Origin: Punica granatum
Taxonomy: Eukaryota > Streptophyta > Magnoliopsida > Myrtales > Lythraceae
Assembly: GCF_007655135.1 (NCBI RefSeq)
Contig: NW_022204106.1
Coordinates: 78,497 to 142,496, forward strand
Reading direction: 5' to 3'
DNA: 64,000 nt
Shown here: positions 23,216-34,170 of the stretch, in pieces
How positions within the stretch are numbered: position 1 is the first letter of the stretch
How the letters are laid out: each line of letters begins with the position of its first letter
Made by a program: the position numbers and the translations under genes
Notes under the pieces: generated by a model
What the model saw: the letters and a program-made list of their open reading frames with translations, nothing else
Database searches by the model: none
What the model was told of the DNA's origin: nothing

Positions 23216-26200
23216 AAACAAGCGGGTCATGGTGATGCGAGACGATGGTGACATTGTGACCGACACTGAAGATTCCGACACCGATGACATGCCCCCATTG
23301 GAGGACGTTCCCGAAGAGGAATATTTAGCTCCAGATGCATTGACATTGGTGGCAAGGAGAGCATTAAGCTTGCAAACAAAAGGAGTTGAAGAAGTGCAGC
23401 GGGAGAACATCTTTCACACTAGGTGCTACATCAAAGACAAGGTATGTAGTGTGATTATTGATGGTGGTAGTTGTACTAATGTCGCAAGCGCAACAATGGT
23501 GGAAAAATTAAGACTGCCCATGGTGAAGCACCCTAGGCCGTACAAGCTGCAATGGTTGAATGATAGTGGTGAGATAAGGGTGAATAAGCAGGTGTTAGTT
23601 GCATTTCGAATCGGTAAGTACGAAGTTGAAGTGTTGTGTGATGTAGTACCGATGCAAGCAGGACACTTGTTGCTAGGGCGTCCATGGCAATTTGATAGAC
23701 GAGTGAAGCATGATGGCTTTACGAACAAATACTCCTTTGTACTTAATCAGCGATCAATCACTCTTGTACCATTGACTCCGCAGCAAGTATATGAGGATCA
23801 AGTGAGATTGCAAAAAGAGAGTGATCAAAAGAAAGAGAGTGAACAGAAGAAAAAGAGTGAAAATCAGAGAGAGGCCGAGAAAAATGAGAGAGAAAAAGAA
23901 AATCAAAATTCGGCCATTGAGAGAAAATCAGAGAGAAAACAAAAGAATTTTTATGCAAACATGGGAGAAATTAGGCAAGCAATGTTTTTAAATCAGCCGA
24001 TGATTGTACTTTTGTACAAAGAGGCATTTTTCAATACTAACGAACTTGATATCTCTCTTCCTAGTTCTGTTGTTTCTCTTTTGCAGGAGTATGAGGATGT
24101 CTTTCCCGGGGAAACACCACATGGCTTACCTCCTATCCGAGGGATTGAACATCAAATTGATTTTGTTCCCGGTGCGACAATTCCAAACCGACCAGCCTAT
24201 AGGAGCAATCCTGAGGAGACAAAGGAGCTTCAACGGCAGGTAAAGGAGTTGTTGGAGAAAGGGTACGTGAGGGAGAGCTTGAGCCCATGCGCTGTTCCAG
24301 TAATACTTGTACCTAAGAAGGATGGGACGTGGAGAATGTGCGTTGATTGCCGAGCAATCAACAACATAACGGTAAAGTATCGTCATCCTATTCCTCGCTT
24401 AGATGATATGTTAGATGAGTTACATGGTTCTTGTGTATTTTCTAAAATTGATTTAAAGAGTGGTTATCATCAGATTAGAATGAAAGAAGGAGATGAATGG
24501 AAAACTGCCTTTAAAACAAAATACGGTTTGTACGAATGGTTAGTTATGCCTTTTGGTTTGACTAATGCTCCAAGCACTTTTATGAGACTTATGAATCATG
24601 TTTTGCGTGCATTTATAGGTAGATTTGTGGTTGTCTACTTTGATGATATACTAGTTTACAGCAAAAACTTAGATGATCATAAGGTACATTTGAAATCTGT
24701 CTTAGATGTGCTTAGGAAGGAAAAGTTATTTGCTAATATGAAGAAGTGTACTTTTTGCACCGATAAGCTTGTTTTTTTGGGATTTGTTGTTAGTGCACAA
24801 GGTATACAGGTTGATGAGGAGAAGGTACGTGCAATCCAAGAGTGGCCTAGTCCCACAAGTGTAAGTAATGTTCGTAGTTTTCATGGACTTGCTAGTTTCT
24901 ACCGGCGGTTCGTGAAGGACTTTAGTAGCATAGCAGCACCACTTACTGAAGTGATCAAGAAAAACGTTGGATTTAGATGGGGAGAAGAACAAGAGAAGGC
25001 GTTTCAGCTAATCAAAGAGAAGCTGACCAACACTCCTTTATTATCTTTACCTAACTTTTCTAAAACTTTTGAGATTGAATGTGATGCTTCAGGTGTTGGT
25101 ATAGGTGCAGTTCTCATGCAGGAAGGACGACCAATTGCTTACTTCAGCGAAAAACTAAGCGGTGCAGCCTTAAACTATCCAACTTATGATAAAGAGTTGT
25201 ATGCATTGGTTCGAGCTTTAGAGACGTGGCAGCACTACCTATGGCCTAAGGAGTTCGTGATACACACCGATCATGAGTCCTTGAAACACTTGAAGGGCCA
25301 ACACAAACTAAACAAAAGACATGCCCGATGGGTGGAGTTCATTGAGACGTTTCCATACGTCATTCGGTATAAGCAAGGTAAGGAGAATGTGGTCGCCGAT
25401 GCACTTTCTCGCAGGTATGCATTACTCTCTACACTTGATGCAAAATTGCTTGGGTTTGAGCACATTAAAAATTTATATGCTGATGACCATGAATTTTGTG
25501 TGGAATATCGAGCTTGTGAGAAAATTCCTTGTGGTAAGTTCTTTAGGCATGATGACTTTCTGTTTCGAGAGAATAAGTTATGCGTGCCAAATTGTTCCTT
25601 GAGAGAGTTATTAGTGCAGGAATCACATGGTGGGGGATTAATGGGACATTTTGGAGTAGCAAAGACTTTAGCTATTTTGAAAGAACACTTCTATTGGCCA
25701 CATATGAAAAGAGATGTTGAGAGAATTTGTGGTAGATGCATTACGTGTAGGCAAGCTAAATCCAGAGTGCAGCCTAACGGTTTGTATACTCCTTTACCAA
25801 TTCCTAGTGAGCCTTGGATTGATATTTCAATGGACTTTGTGTTAGGATTACCTAGGACTAAACGTGGGAGAGATTCAATTTTTGTGGTTGTGGATAGATT
25901 TTCTAAGATGACACACTTTATTCCATGTCACAAAACGGATGATGCCTCGCATGTTGCTGATTTGTTCTTTAGGGAGATTGTGAGGTTACATGGCATGCCT
26001 AGAACAATTGTTTCGGATAGAGATGCTAAGTTCTTGAGCTATTTTTGGAAGACTTTGTGGTGTAAGTTAGGTACTAAGCTGTTATTTTCTAATACTTGTC
26101 ACCCACAAACTGATGGTCAAACGGAAGTAGTAAATAAAACTTTGTCTACTTTGTTGAGGGCAATCATAAAAAAAACATTAAAACATGGGAAGAGTGTTTA

Positions 26201-26911
26201 CCACATGTTGAGTTTGCTTATAACAGATCTGTTCATTCCGCTACTAAATTTTCACCATTTGAAGTTGTTTATGGATTTAATCCTTTAACTCCATTGGATT
26301 TATCTCCTTTACCTTTGACTGAGCATGTTAATTTAGATGGCAAAAAGAAAGCTGAATTTGTCAAGCAGATTCATGAGAAAACAAGACTCAACATTGAGCG
26401 AAAAACGGAGCAGTATACAAAACACGCCAACAAGGGCCGTCATAAGCTGATTTTTGAACCCGGAGATTGGGTTTGGTTGCATATGAGGAAAGAGAGATTT
26501 CCGACGCAAAGACGTTCCAAACTGCTTCCAAGAGGAGATGGACCTTTTCAAGTCCTGGAGCGCATCAATGACAATGCTTATAAACTAGACTTACCTGGTG
26601 AGTACAATGTAAGTGCTACTTTTAATGTTTCTGATTTGCTTCCTTTTGATGTAGGTGATGATTTGAGGACAAATCCTTTTCAAGAGGAGGGGAATGATGC
26701 AAATCGTAGCACGACTTCAAGGGATCCAGTTCAAGTTCCAATTGGACCGATTACGCGAGCACGAGCAAAGAAGTTTAAAGATGAACTCAACGGCCTGATT
26801 CAAGAGGTTTGGGCTCAAGCAAATTCGTGGAGGCCCATTGGACATGAATCACGTGATCCACAAAGATCCATCAACATTATTCAAGTTATAGAAGATTCCG
26901 GACAAGGCTAA
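22140..26911 (+). pseudogene. gag-pol: Gag-pol polyprotein of the A element, one frameshift
   Basis: A single 1382-codon open frame (22140-26288) plus a second one ending at 26911. Residues ~29-55 coiled coil; ~117-290 Gag capsid; CCHC zinc knuckle C345-C348-H353-C358; protease active site D441 in IIDGGS; Lys/Glu-rich linker ~550-610; RT with YFDD at 833-836; RNase H first Asp ~982 ([12 protein letters not shown]); integrase zinc finger HHCC ~1163-1205; catalytic D1232, D1293, E1329, i.e. D,D-35-E spacing. An A8 run at 26168-26175, where the minus-strand copies have nine, shifts the frame just after the core. The GPF module and tail then follow in the second frame, which crosses the polypurine tract into the 3' LTR. 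Otherwise all key residues are present. Confidence 0.93.
26682..26694 (+). other. Polypurine tract of the complete A element
   Basis: AAGAGGAGGGGAA directly before the 3' LTR; the plus-strand primer site. It is also coding (QEEGN), because pol continues into the LTR. Confidence 0.9.
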
Positions 26912-27502
26912 ATTCAGCAAGTATTTAAGGAAGCTTCTAGAACAGTTGATGATCAACAGAAGATAACATCAGATTTGTTTGAAGTTTAAATCTCATAGAG
27001 ATATTCTAGAGGTATTTAGATTTTATATCTTTATAGATTATGTCATATCTCTATCGATATTCTTGGTTTTAATTTCCTTATCTATAGGAGGAGATATGAC
27101 CATATTAGGATTACTTTATGTCTATATATATTCATCTTAGCCAATTTTTAATGGAAGGAACATTCAGAAAATTGTGAGAGTATTCTCTTTGGTTCTTGAA
27201 GAACTAATCGAACTTATCGGAAGTTTCCGTGGCGTTCATCATCGACTTTTCAAACGGCTTTCCACCACCGTTTGTGGCGTCTTCATCGACTTATCAAGCG
27301 GTTTTCCATTACCGTTTGTGGCGTCTTCCTATATACCGAGGTTCTTGTTTCGCATTAAACAACGGGTTGAGGTCAGTTATACCAAGGTTCTTGTTTTTGT
27401 CATAAACAACGGGTCGAGGGTTCGTCAATCAAATCTGATCGTGGAACGATCTTGGGTTCCTTTAGTTGTCGGGTCTCGTCATTCTTGGCGGGAATCGCAT
27501 CA
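26695..27502 (+). repeat. 3' LTR of the complete A element
   Basis: 808 bp, TGATGC...GCATCA, then target duplication TCTAC. Codes for the last ~70 residues of pol (stop at 26909-26911). Confidence 0.95.
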
Positions 27503-27507
27503 TCTAC

Positions 27508-29998
27508 ACTCGTTGCCATGTGAAGGATCGTGTGTGTGGGTTGATTATTGACGGAGGAAGTTGCGTGAACGTGGCCAGCAAGTTGATGGTAGACGAGCTC
27601 GGTTTGCATACCCAAAAACATCACAAGCCGTACAAACTCCGGTGGCTGAATGAATGCGGTGAAGTGAAGGTAAATAAACAGGTTCTTGTGTCCTTCTGTA
27701 TTGGAAAGTACCGGGATGAGGTTCTTTGTGATGTTGTACCAATGAGTGCTAGCCATATGCTGCTCGGGAGACCATGGCAGTTCGATAGGAGAGTGATACA
27801 TGATGGGTATAGGAACCGATATTCATTTGTAAAGGACGGGAAGAAAGTAACACTTGCACCCTTGACATCGACTCAAGTGTTTGAGGATCAGATTCGATTT
27901 AAAAGGTCTCTTAGTGAGAAGAGTGAAAAAGTGGCTGAAAAACAAAAAGAGAAAGAGAGTGATCTTGAGAGAAAAGAAAGTGGAGAGAATGTGAAAAACA
28001 AGAGTGAAAAGATGGAGAGTTCAGAAAAAAAGGAGAGGAAATTGAGTTTTTATGCAAAAGAAAGAGAGCTTAAGGGTGCTTATAAGGGTAATAGACCGAT
28101 GATCTTCTTCTTGTACAAGGAGGTGTATCTTTCTATTTCTGACCTTGACTCTACTTTGCCTAGTGTTGCTATTTCTCTCTTGCAGGAATTCGAAGATGTC
28201 TTTCCCGAAGAAATGCCGCAGGGACAACCACCAATAAGAGGGATTGAGCATCAGATTGATCTTATTCCAGGAGTTCCTATTCCAAATCGACCGACCGGCC
28301 TATCGAAGTAGTCCGGAAGAGGCTAAAGAACTTCAGAGGCAAGTTGAGGAGCTATTGGCCAAGGGACATGTTCGAGAAAGTATGAGCCCATGCGCTGTCC
28401 TTGTTCTGCTCGTTCCAAAGAAAGACGGGACTTGGAGAATGTGTGTCGATTGTAGAGCTGTGAACAAGATCATGGTAAAATATCGATTGTAGAGCTGTGA
28501 ACTCAATCCAACGTGAAAATAGGCATGAGGGGTATTTATTTCGTGAAAATAGGCTATGTATTCCAAAGAGTTCCATGCGTGAATTACTTGTTAGGGAGTC
28601 TCATGGGGGAGGGTTGATGGGGCACTTTGGAGTTGCTAAGACCTTGGACATTCTGAAGGAGCACTTCTTTTGGCCTCACATGAAAAGAGATGTCGAGAGA
28701 ATTTGTTCAGGTGCATCACATGTAAGAAGGCTAAATCGAAAATTCATCCACATGGACTTTACATGCCATTACCTGTTCCAAGTCACCCTTGGATTGATAT
28801 CTCCATGGATTTTGTTTTGGGTCTACCTAGATCTAGGAATGGTCGAGATTCTATCTTTGTGGTTGTTGACCGATTTTCAAAAATGGTACACTTTATCCCT
28901 TGTCATAAAACTGATGATGCTACTCATGTGGCAAATCTTTTCTTTAGGGAAGTGGTGCGTTTACATGGAGTCCCTAAGACGATTGTGAGTGATAGGGATG
29001 CGAAATTTCTGAGTCATTTTTGGAGAGTTCTGTGCGCTAAGTTGGGAACAACTTTGTTGTTTTCTACTACCTGTCACCCACAAACAGATGGACAAACCGA
29101 GGTTGTCAATCGAACCTTGGGCACTTTGTTGCGCGCTGTGACTGGAAAGAATTTGAAAGCTTGGGAAGATTGCATTCCATTCGTTGAATTTGCATATAAT
29201 AGGACTGTGCATTCTTCTACAAAGTTTTCACCATTTGAGGTTGTTTATGGTTTTCATCCACTAACTCCATTGGACTTGATTCCTTTACCTGTAAATGAGC
29301 TTTCTAATCTTGATGGAAAGAAAAAGGCAGAGTTGGTGAAGCAGATTCATGAAGAGGCACGGCAAAACATTTTGAAGAAGAATGAACAAGCAGCAACCCG
29401 AGCCAACAAAGGAAGGAAGCGGGTCACTTTTCAACCTGGAGATTGGGTTTGGGTTCACTTAAGGAAGGAGAGATTTCCGAGCCTGAGGAATTCCAAGTTG
29501 AATCCACGCGGAGATGGACCATTTCAAGTTCTGGATAAGATCAATGACAATGCTCATAAGATTGATCTTCCAGGTGAGTATCAAGTAAGTTCGACTTTTA
29601 ATGTTTCTGATCTTTCTCCCTTTGACGTAGGTTCAGATTCGAGGACGAATCCTTTTGAAGAGAGGGGGAATGATACGACTCGGGGTCAAACCGACGAGCA
29701 TAGGTCGGAAGGACTTCGTGATGAGGATCGTGGGCACGATGATGGGGCTGAAGCACACGAGCTCGGAAGTGGGATTCGTGAAGAGGGAGCTGATGCACAA
29801 GATCTCGGAGGCTTACATGTTTCGAGTGGACCAATCACACGAGCGAAGGCAAGACAGATCCAGCAAGCTGTGGAGAGCTCATTTGCGGGTTTCTTGGGCC
29901 AAGAGGATAGTAATTCGAATTGGTCTCTAAAGGGCCTTACCCAATTAACTTGTCTTGATATGGTCAATAGCCCATCTAAGATTAGAGTAGACGCATAA
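27508..29998 (+). pseudogene. Family B pol, unit III
   Basis: Continuation of the gag at 19372. Protease DGGS motif near 27550, a Lys/Glu-rich linker near 27900-28050, RT N-terminus to 28490 with a 4-base insertion near 28290 that forces a stop at 28311. The same loss of RT palm and RNase H as in unit II follows, with the same 20-bp repeat at 28446-28502. Then integrase: zinc finger near 28590-28730 with a one-base frameshift at about 28708, catalytic Asp in SMDFVLGLP (28800s), VSDRDAKF (28985), DGQTEVVN (29085), the GPF module (29510) and the acidic tail. Integrase here is not interrupted by family A. Stop 29996-29998 lies inside LTR-c. Not functional for want of RT and RNase H. Confidence 0.9.
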
Positions 29999-30458
29999 GG
30001 AAAGCCAAGAGATGCTGAATAAGGAATAAAAAGACTGCCAAATATTCTAGGGGGCCTTTATTTAGTTTCCTCTATTAATTCCGATTTTAGGAAACTAAAG
30101 ATATTCCAGTTGCCAAGTTTATTAGTTTCCAGATTCTCCTAGGCTTATATAAAGGAGGCTGAATAGCTGATTAGAGGTACTTTCAGGCTACACTGGTGAG
30201 AATTTTCCTCTATGTTGTTCTTCGGCAACCTTCCGTGATTGCAAGCATGGATGCTTGTAATTCTCGGCTATTTATAATATTGGTTCTTGGTTTTCTGTAA
30301 CCATCGGGTCAATATTCCATTCCTTTATAATATTGGTTCTTGGTTTTCTATAACCATCGGGTCAATATTTCATCCCTCTTAATCTCTAATGGCGATTCGG
30401 GTTCGATTTCCAGTCTTTGTTGTCGGGTCTTGCGGCAGGTCTCGTGGGGTTCGCATCA
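29671..30458 (+). repeat. Family B LTR-c
   Basis: 788 bp, TGATACG...GCATCA, after polypurine tract 29659-29670. 3' LTR of unit III, 5' LTR of unit IV. TATATAAA at 30146-30153. Confidence 0.93.
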
Positions 30459-30863
30459 TTTGGTATCAGGGCCTAAGTTCCAAATCGAGGTTTCATCTAT
30501 CCTTGTTCTTTTCTTTTTCTTCATTCTAGAATCTTTAGATATAGCTTTCACTTCTATCCTTTCCATTAATCTTGTCTGATCTGATCTTAGCTGTCTAAAT
30601 CGTCAAAAAAAAGAAGAAAGAAAAAGTGCAAAAAAAAAGAAAAAAAAAGGAGTTATCATTGGGTGTTGTTCGTAGCACCATTTGCTGTCTTCGTGGGCGA
30701 AGAATTTATTGCACAATTTGTTGTCCTTGTGTTCTAATCGTCTTGGCGTTAAGTTGACCTGTCATAGTAGCACTTCCGTACGCAGTGTCTTCTATCAATC
30801 CATAAACTACGTCGTTGGGTCAGATTGTGTCATATCATTTTCTGTGGATCTAATATTATAAGT
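30459..30863 (+). other. PBS and start of the B leader, unit IV
   Basis: PBS at 30461-30472 carries one change (TGGTATCAGGGC). A-rich tract near 30604-30650. The leader stops at 30863 (ATTATAAGT) where a plus-strand Ogre-like element enters; in unit II the uninterrupted sequence reads ATTATAAGTTGTTCGGG. The remainder of unit IV must lie right of the window. No gene. Confidence 0.88.
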
Positions 30864-30994
30864 TGTCAGCACCCCATTTTGGTCCACCGGCTTCCCACAC
30901 GAGGATTCCCGACCGAAGCCCGGGACACTCCCAAGCCGCGTTTGCTTAGGCGCGCGCATGCGTGCCCCGACGAGATTAAATTCGGGTGCGCACA
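30864..30994 (+). repeat. Internally deleted 5' LTR (131 bp)
   Basis: The first 66 bp (TGTCAGCACCCCATTTTGG...CGGGACACT) match the 3' LTR start at 61739-61804. The last ~65 bp (CCAAGCCGCG...CGACGAG...TTCGGGTGCGCACA) match the distal end of the related LTRs (RC of 44573-44640). Everything between, several kb, is missing. PBS follows two bases later. Confidence 0.88.
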
Positions 30995-30997
30995 GCT

Positions 30998-31016
30998 TGG
31001 CGACTCCACTGGGGAC
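30998..31016 (+). other. PBS of the plus-strand Ogre-like element
   Basis: TGGCGACTCCACTGGGGAC, two bases plus T after the LTR end. Its complement resembles the 3' end of a plant tRNA-Arg with CCA, the primer known for Ogre elements; I could not check the tRNA. The identical 19-mer serves the minus element (44551-44569). Confidence 0.85.
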
Positions 31017-31029
31017 ACTTAGAGGGTTC

Positions 31030-31034
31030 GGGCT
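31030..31034. repeat. Target duplication GGGCT around the minus element
   Basis: GGGCT at 31030-31034 and again at 50305-50309, touching the two outer LTR ends. It proves that the plus element's leader on both sides was once continuous. Confidence 0.93.
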
Positions 31035-33239
31035 TGTACGGACCCGAATGTGGACTCTCGTCGGGGCCCGCATCGCGCGCTTTTGGATCGCGCGGCTTGT
31101 TCGGAACGTCCACCTTCCCGAGGGGGCGCGCGTCGGACACGCGTGAGAGAAGGAGTCGCCACTTATCATTTTACGACCCGAAGGTCGAGGGCGGATAAGT
31201 TACCCTGGGTCTAGGGGTATGGAACACCTAGTTTGTTGTTGGAAAATCCGTGTTCGGGGGTTCATGTTACGTGCGGGCCTATATCCCGCATTCCCTTTCG
31301 GTACTCTGGTTTGCTAGGCTTGCATGTTTTATTATTTACCGCGTGAATTAAGCTGCACTCGGCTCGCACGTTTTGACACCGGATATTCGATGAACCAAAC
31401 GATGTCGGTTGAGAAGCCGGGAGAGAAGTAAATCTATATGTCGGGGAATTGGTTCACAATCTTGCGTTACAGTTCATCGAACCATGGAGGTTGAATCCCT
31501 GCGTGAACCAGAACCGCGATATCTTGGATTCACTTGTGTCTGGGCAAGCATTAGACCGATTCGATTAATTCGACTCTCGGACCGTTCGCTCACCGACTGG
31601 AATTCTTACAGAATAAATGCACCAAATAGAATCCTTACAATGCTCTCAAAAACAATAAATACAAATTGCAAAAGGGTCGAATTCCAGTCGTTTTGCGTTC
31701 GGTTATTGTTCCACTCTAACTCACCGTGAGTTTAGGGAAAAGACCGAAGAACTGAAATTCGATGGACGCTCTCACTGAATAGGGCGTTGGACCCTGTGAC
31801 TGTTGATTAGGGTGTTGGACCCTGTGCTCGATGATTAGGGCGTTGAACCCTAATATTATTCGGCCTAGGGATCAGGCTCGACCCGCATGGCAAACAGGTG
31901 CGGAAAGATAACACGCAACATGTTAATAACAGACAAAGTGTTTGTTATTGTCGTGTTTACGTGAATTAACAGATTATTAACCCAGGGGTGTTTTTGCAAG
32001 CAAATGCCATATGCTAAACAATCAAACATGTGCCAACGTTTTAGCATTCGGCTTTGTTTTGAGAACTTGACAAAGAGAGTCAAATCTCAGGTGTGTGAAT
32101 CGCTTTTACAGTTGTTCTGTATTGTGACACTGAATTACCACTGAAATAACCAAACTCGTGTTTTGACTCTAGATTTGGAATCTAGAATTCCTCCTAACCA
32201 TTATCTAGTGTTTGGTTAGGTCGAGTGAAAGGTTAATCAGCATTTCACAGGTTTTCTGACAAGGATCAACTGTTCTAGTTACCCGAGTCTATGTTAGGAT
32301 AGCAGAAACTCATCAGTTAGATAAGAAAAGGCTATGCAGATGAACCTGCACCTGAACAGGTAGCCCGTTCTTATCCCGTACTGTAGTGTTTCTATTATGC
32401 TAACCCTAAAGATGTCGCGGGGTTGTGAAAAGATGATTTTGCCCTTTATTTGAAAATGGTTTTCAGAAAAAAAGGGGAAACATCACAGTGCGGGCCACCT
32501 CGGCCTGAAGCCGGTGTAGACCGATTCCCTGGATCATCCAGGGTTGTGCAAGAACCCTGAAAAAGCCAAAGAATCGGTTGATCTGTCCGGAAGTGATCCA
32601 GAAAGATCTTCCGTATCTTGACATGAGTTACCTGGAATCAAGTGAAAACTCAAGTTGAGACACAAAAGCCCTTTTTAGACGTCCAGGCCACGTCGGACCG
32701 CGCGTTTCGGGTTTTGAAATTGATAAGTTTAAAAAGGCACCAACATCCTTTGACGACTCGTCGACGCGAGTTATCAGTTAATGTCCAATTCGGGTAAACT
32801 TTATCAGTATGAAGTGAGTTTAATCGTGTGAGCGTCCCGATTAACCCGTTTGTGGAATTAATGCTTAAGGGTTGTGCCGAATGCATTAATTGTGAAAACG
32901 ATTCGCGACTCGACGACCAAGACGATTCCATAAGGATCGAGAATAATTTGGTCCAATAACCGAAACTATCCTCATAACCAAATGGACCCGAATGAGTCAT
33001 CGATACTCGAATCCATGCATGCTTCGTTTGAAAGAGTCTTTACATGATATTTTAATGGGAATCGTAAAGACATTGAAGTAAAACTTCACATCATCCGATC
33101 AACAAATTAAACTTGAGATAAGGAATTCATTCTTGACTCAAGGAATTCATTCTTGAGAGTCGGGTGACTCGGTGGAACCCTTAAAAGGGTATTCGGGTGC
33201 AAGGATGGACGTGCACGGGCACGGTCGAGCACGGTGACG

Positions 33240-33985
33240 GGAGCTAGGGGGCACGGACAGGCGCTGGTGGTGGGCGCGGGCGTGCGCGGTGACAGGCACG
33301 GGCGTGCGCGGATGACAGGCACGGGCGTGCGCGGGTGACGGGCGCGGGCGTGCGCTGGTGACGGGCGCGGGCGTGCGCGGGTGACGGGCGCTGGCGTGCG
33401 CGGGTGAGGGGCGCGGCGTGCGCTGGTGACGGGCGCGGGCGTGCGCGGGTGACGGGCGCGGGCGTCCGCGGGGGATGGGCGCGGCGTGCGCTGGTGACGG
33501 GCGCGGGCGTGCTGGATGACGAGCACGGGCGTGCGCGGGTGAAGGGCACGGGTGTGCTGGTGAAGGGCGCGGGTGGCGCTGGATGACGAGCACGGGCGTG
33601 CGCGGGTGGCGGGCACGGTTGTGCTGGTGAAGGGCGCGGGTGGCGCTGGATGACGAGCACGGGCGTGCGCGGGTGACGGGCGCGGGTGTGCTGGTGATGG
33701 GCGCGGGTGGCGCTGGATGACGAGCACGGGCGTGCGCGGGTGACGGGCACGGGTGTGCTGGCGAAGGGCGCGGGTGGCGCTGGATGACGAGCACGGGCGT
33801 GCGCGGGTGGCGGGCACGGTTGTGCTGGTGAAGGGCGCGGGTGGCGCTGGATGACGAGCACGGGCGTGCGCGGGTGACGGGCGCGGGTGTGCTGGTGATG
33901 GGCGCGGGTGGCGCTGGATGACGAGCACGGGCGTGCGCGGGTGACGGGCGCGAGTGTGCTGGTGATGGGCGCGGGTGGCGCTGGA
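33240..33985 (-). repeat. GC-rich minisatellite in the 3' LTR
   Basis: Degenerate ~24-bp units (GTGACGGGCGCGGGCGTGCGCGG) at 33250-33510, then about seven units of 66 bp (GATGACGAGCACGGGCGTGC..., starts near 33515, 33581, 33647, 33713, 33779, 33845, 33911). The other LTR has only about 60 bp at this place (47430-47490). Because 66 is divisible by three, long but meaningless Ala/Arg/Pro/Thr/His frames stay open. Confidence 0.9.
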
Positions 33986-34170
33986 GACGCTCGGTGACGG
34001 ACGTTGGTGACGCCCGAGGGTTGCGCTCGGTGACGCTCGGTGACGGACGCTGGTGACGCTCGAGGGTTGCGCTCGGTGACGCTCGGTGACGGGCGCTGGC
34101 TACGCTCGGTGACGCTCGGTGACGGGCGCTGGCTACGCTCGGTGACGCTCGGTGACGGACGCTGGTCACC
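33985..34170 (-). repeat. GCTCGGTGACG repeats in the Ogre-like LTR
   Basis: Clustered units with core GCTCGGTGACGCTCGGTGACGG plus CGCTGGCTAC or GAGGGTTGC. The same block is in the other LTR at 47494-47680, so it predates the insertion. Confidence 0.85.

Larger units (their letters stand above)
20656..27502 (+). mobile_element. Complete family A Ty3/gypsy element
   Basis: 6847 bp with two 808-bp LTRs, target duplication TCTAC at 20651-20655 and 27503-27507, PBS at 21466, polypurine tract 26682-26694 and one nearly open gag-pol. It is inserted in the protease region of B unit III, same orientation. By eye the two LTRs differ at about 14 sites (roughly 98% identity), so it is fairly recent. Domain order Gag-protease-RT-RNase H-integrase is that of Ty3/gypsy. 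The Met primer, the GPF module and pol extending into the LTR recall chromoviruses, perhaps the CRM clade; I see no classical chromodomain. Confidence 0.95.

Noticed and set aside
30998..31016. tRNA gene
   Set aside because: Only the 19-base complement of a tRNA 3' end, i.e. a primer site. No cloverleaf seen anywhere in the window.
31409..31729. 106-codon frame identical at 44970-45290
   Set aside because: Identity reflects the two LTR copies, not selection; no recognisable domain, antisense to the element.
31865..33000. 72- and 116-codon minus frames, repeated in the other LTR
   Set aside because: LTR shadows without homology that I recognise.
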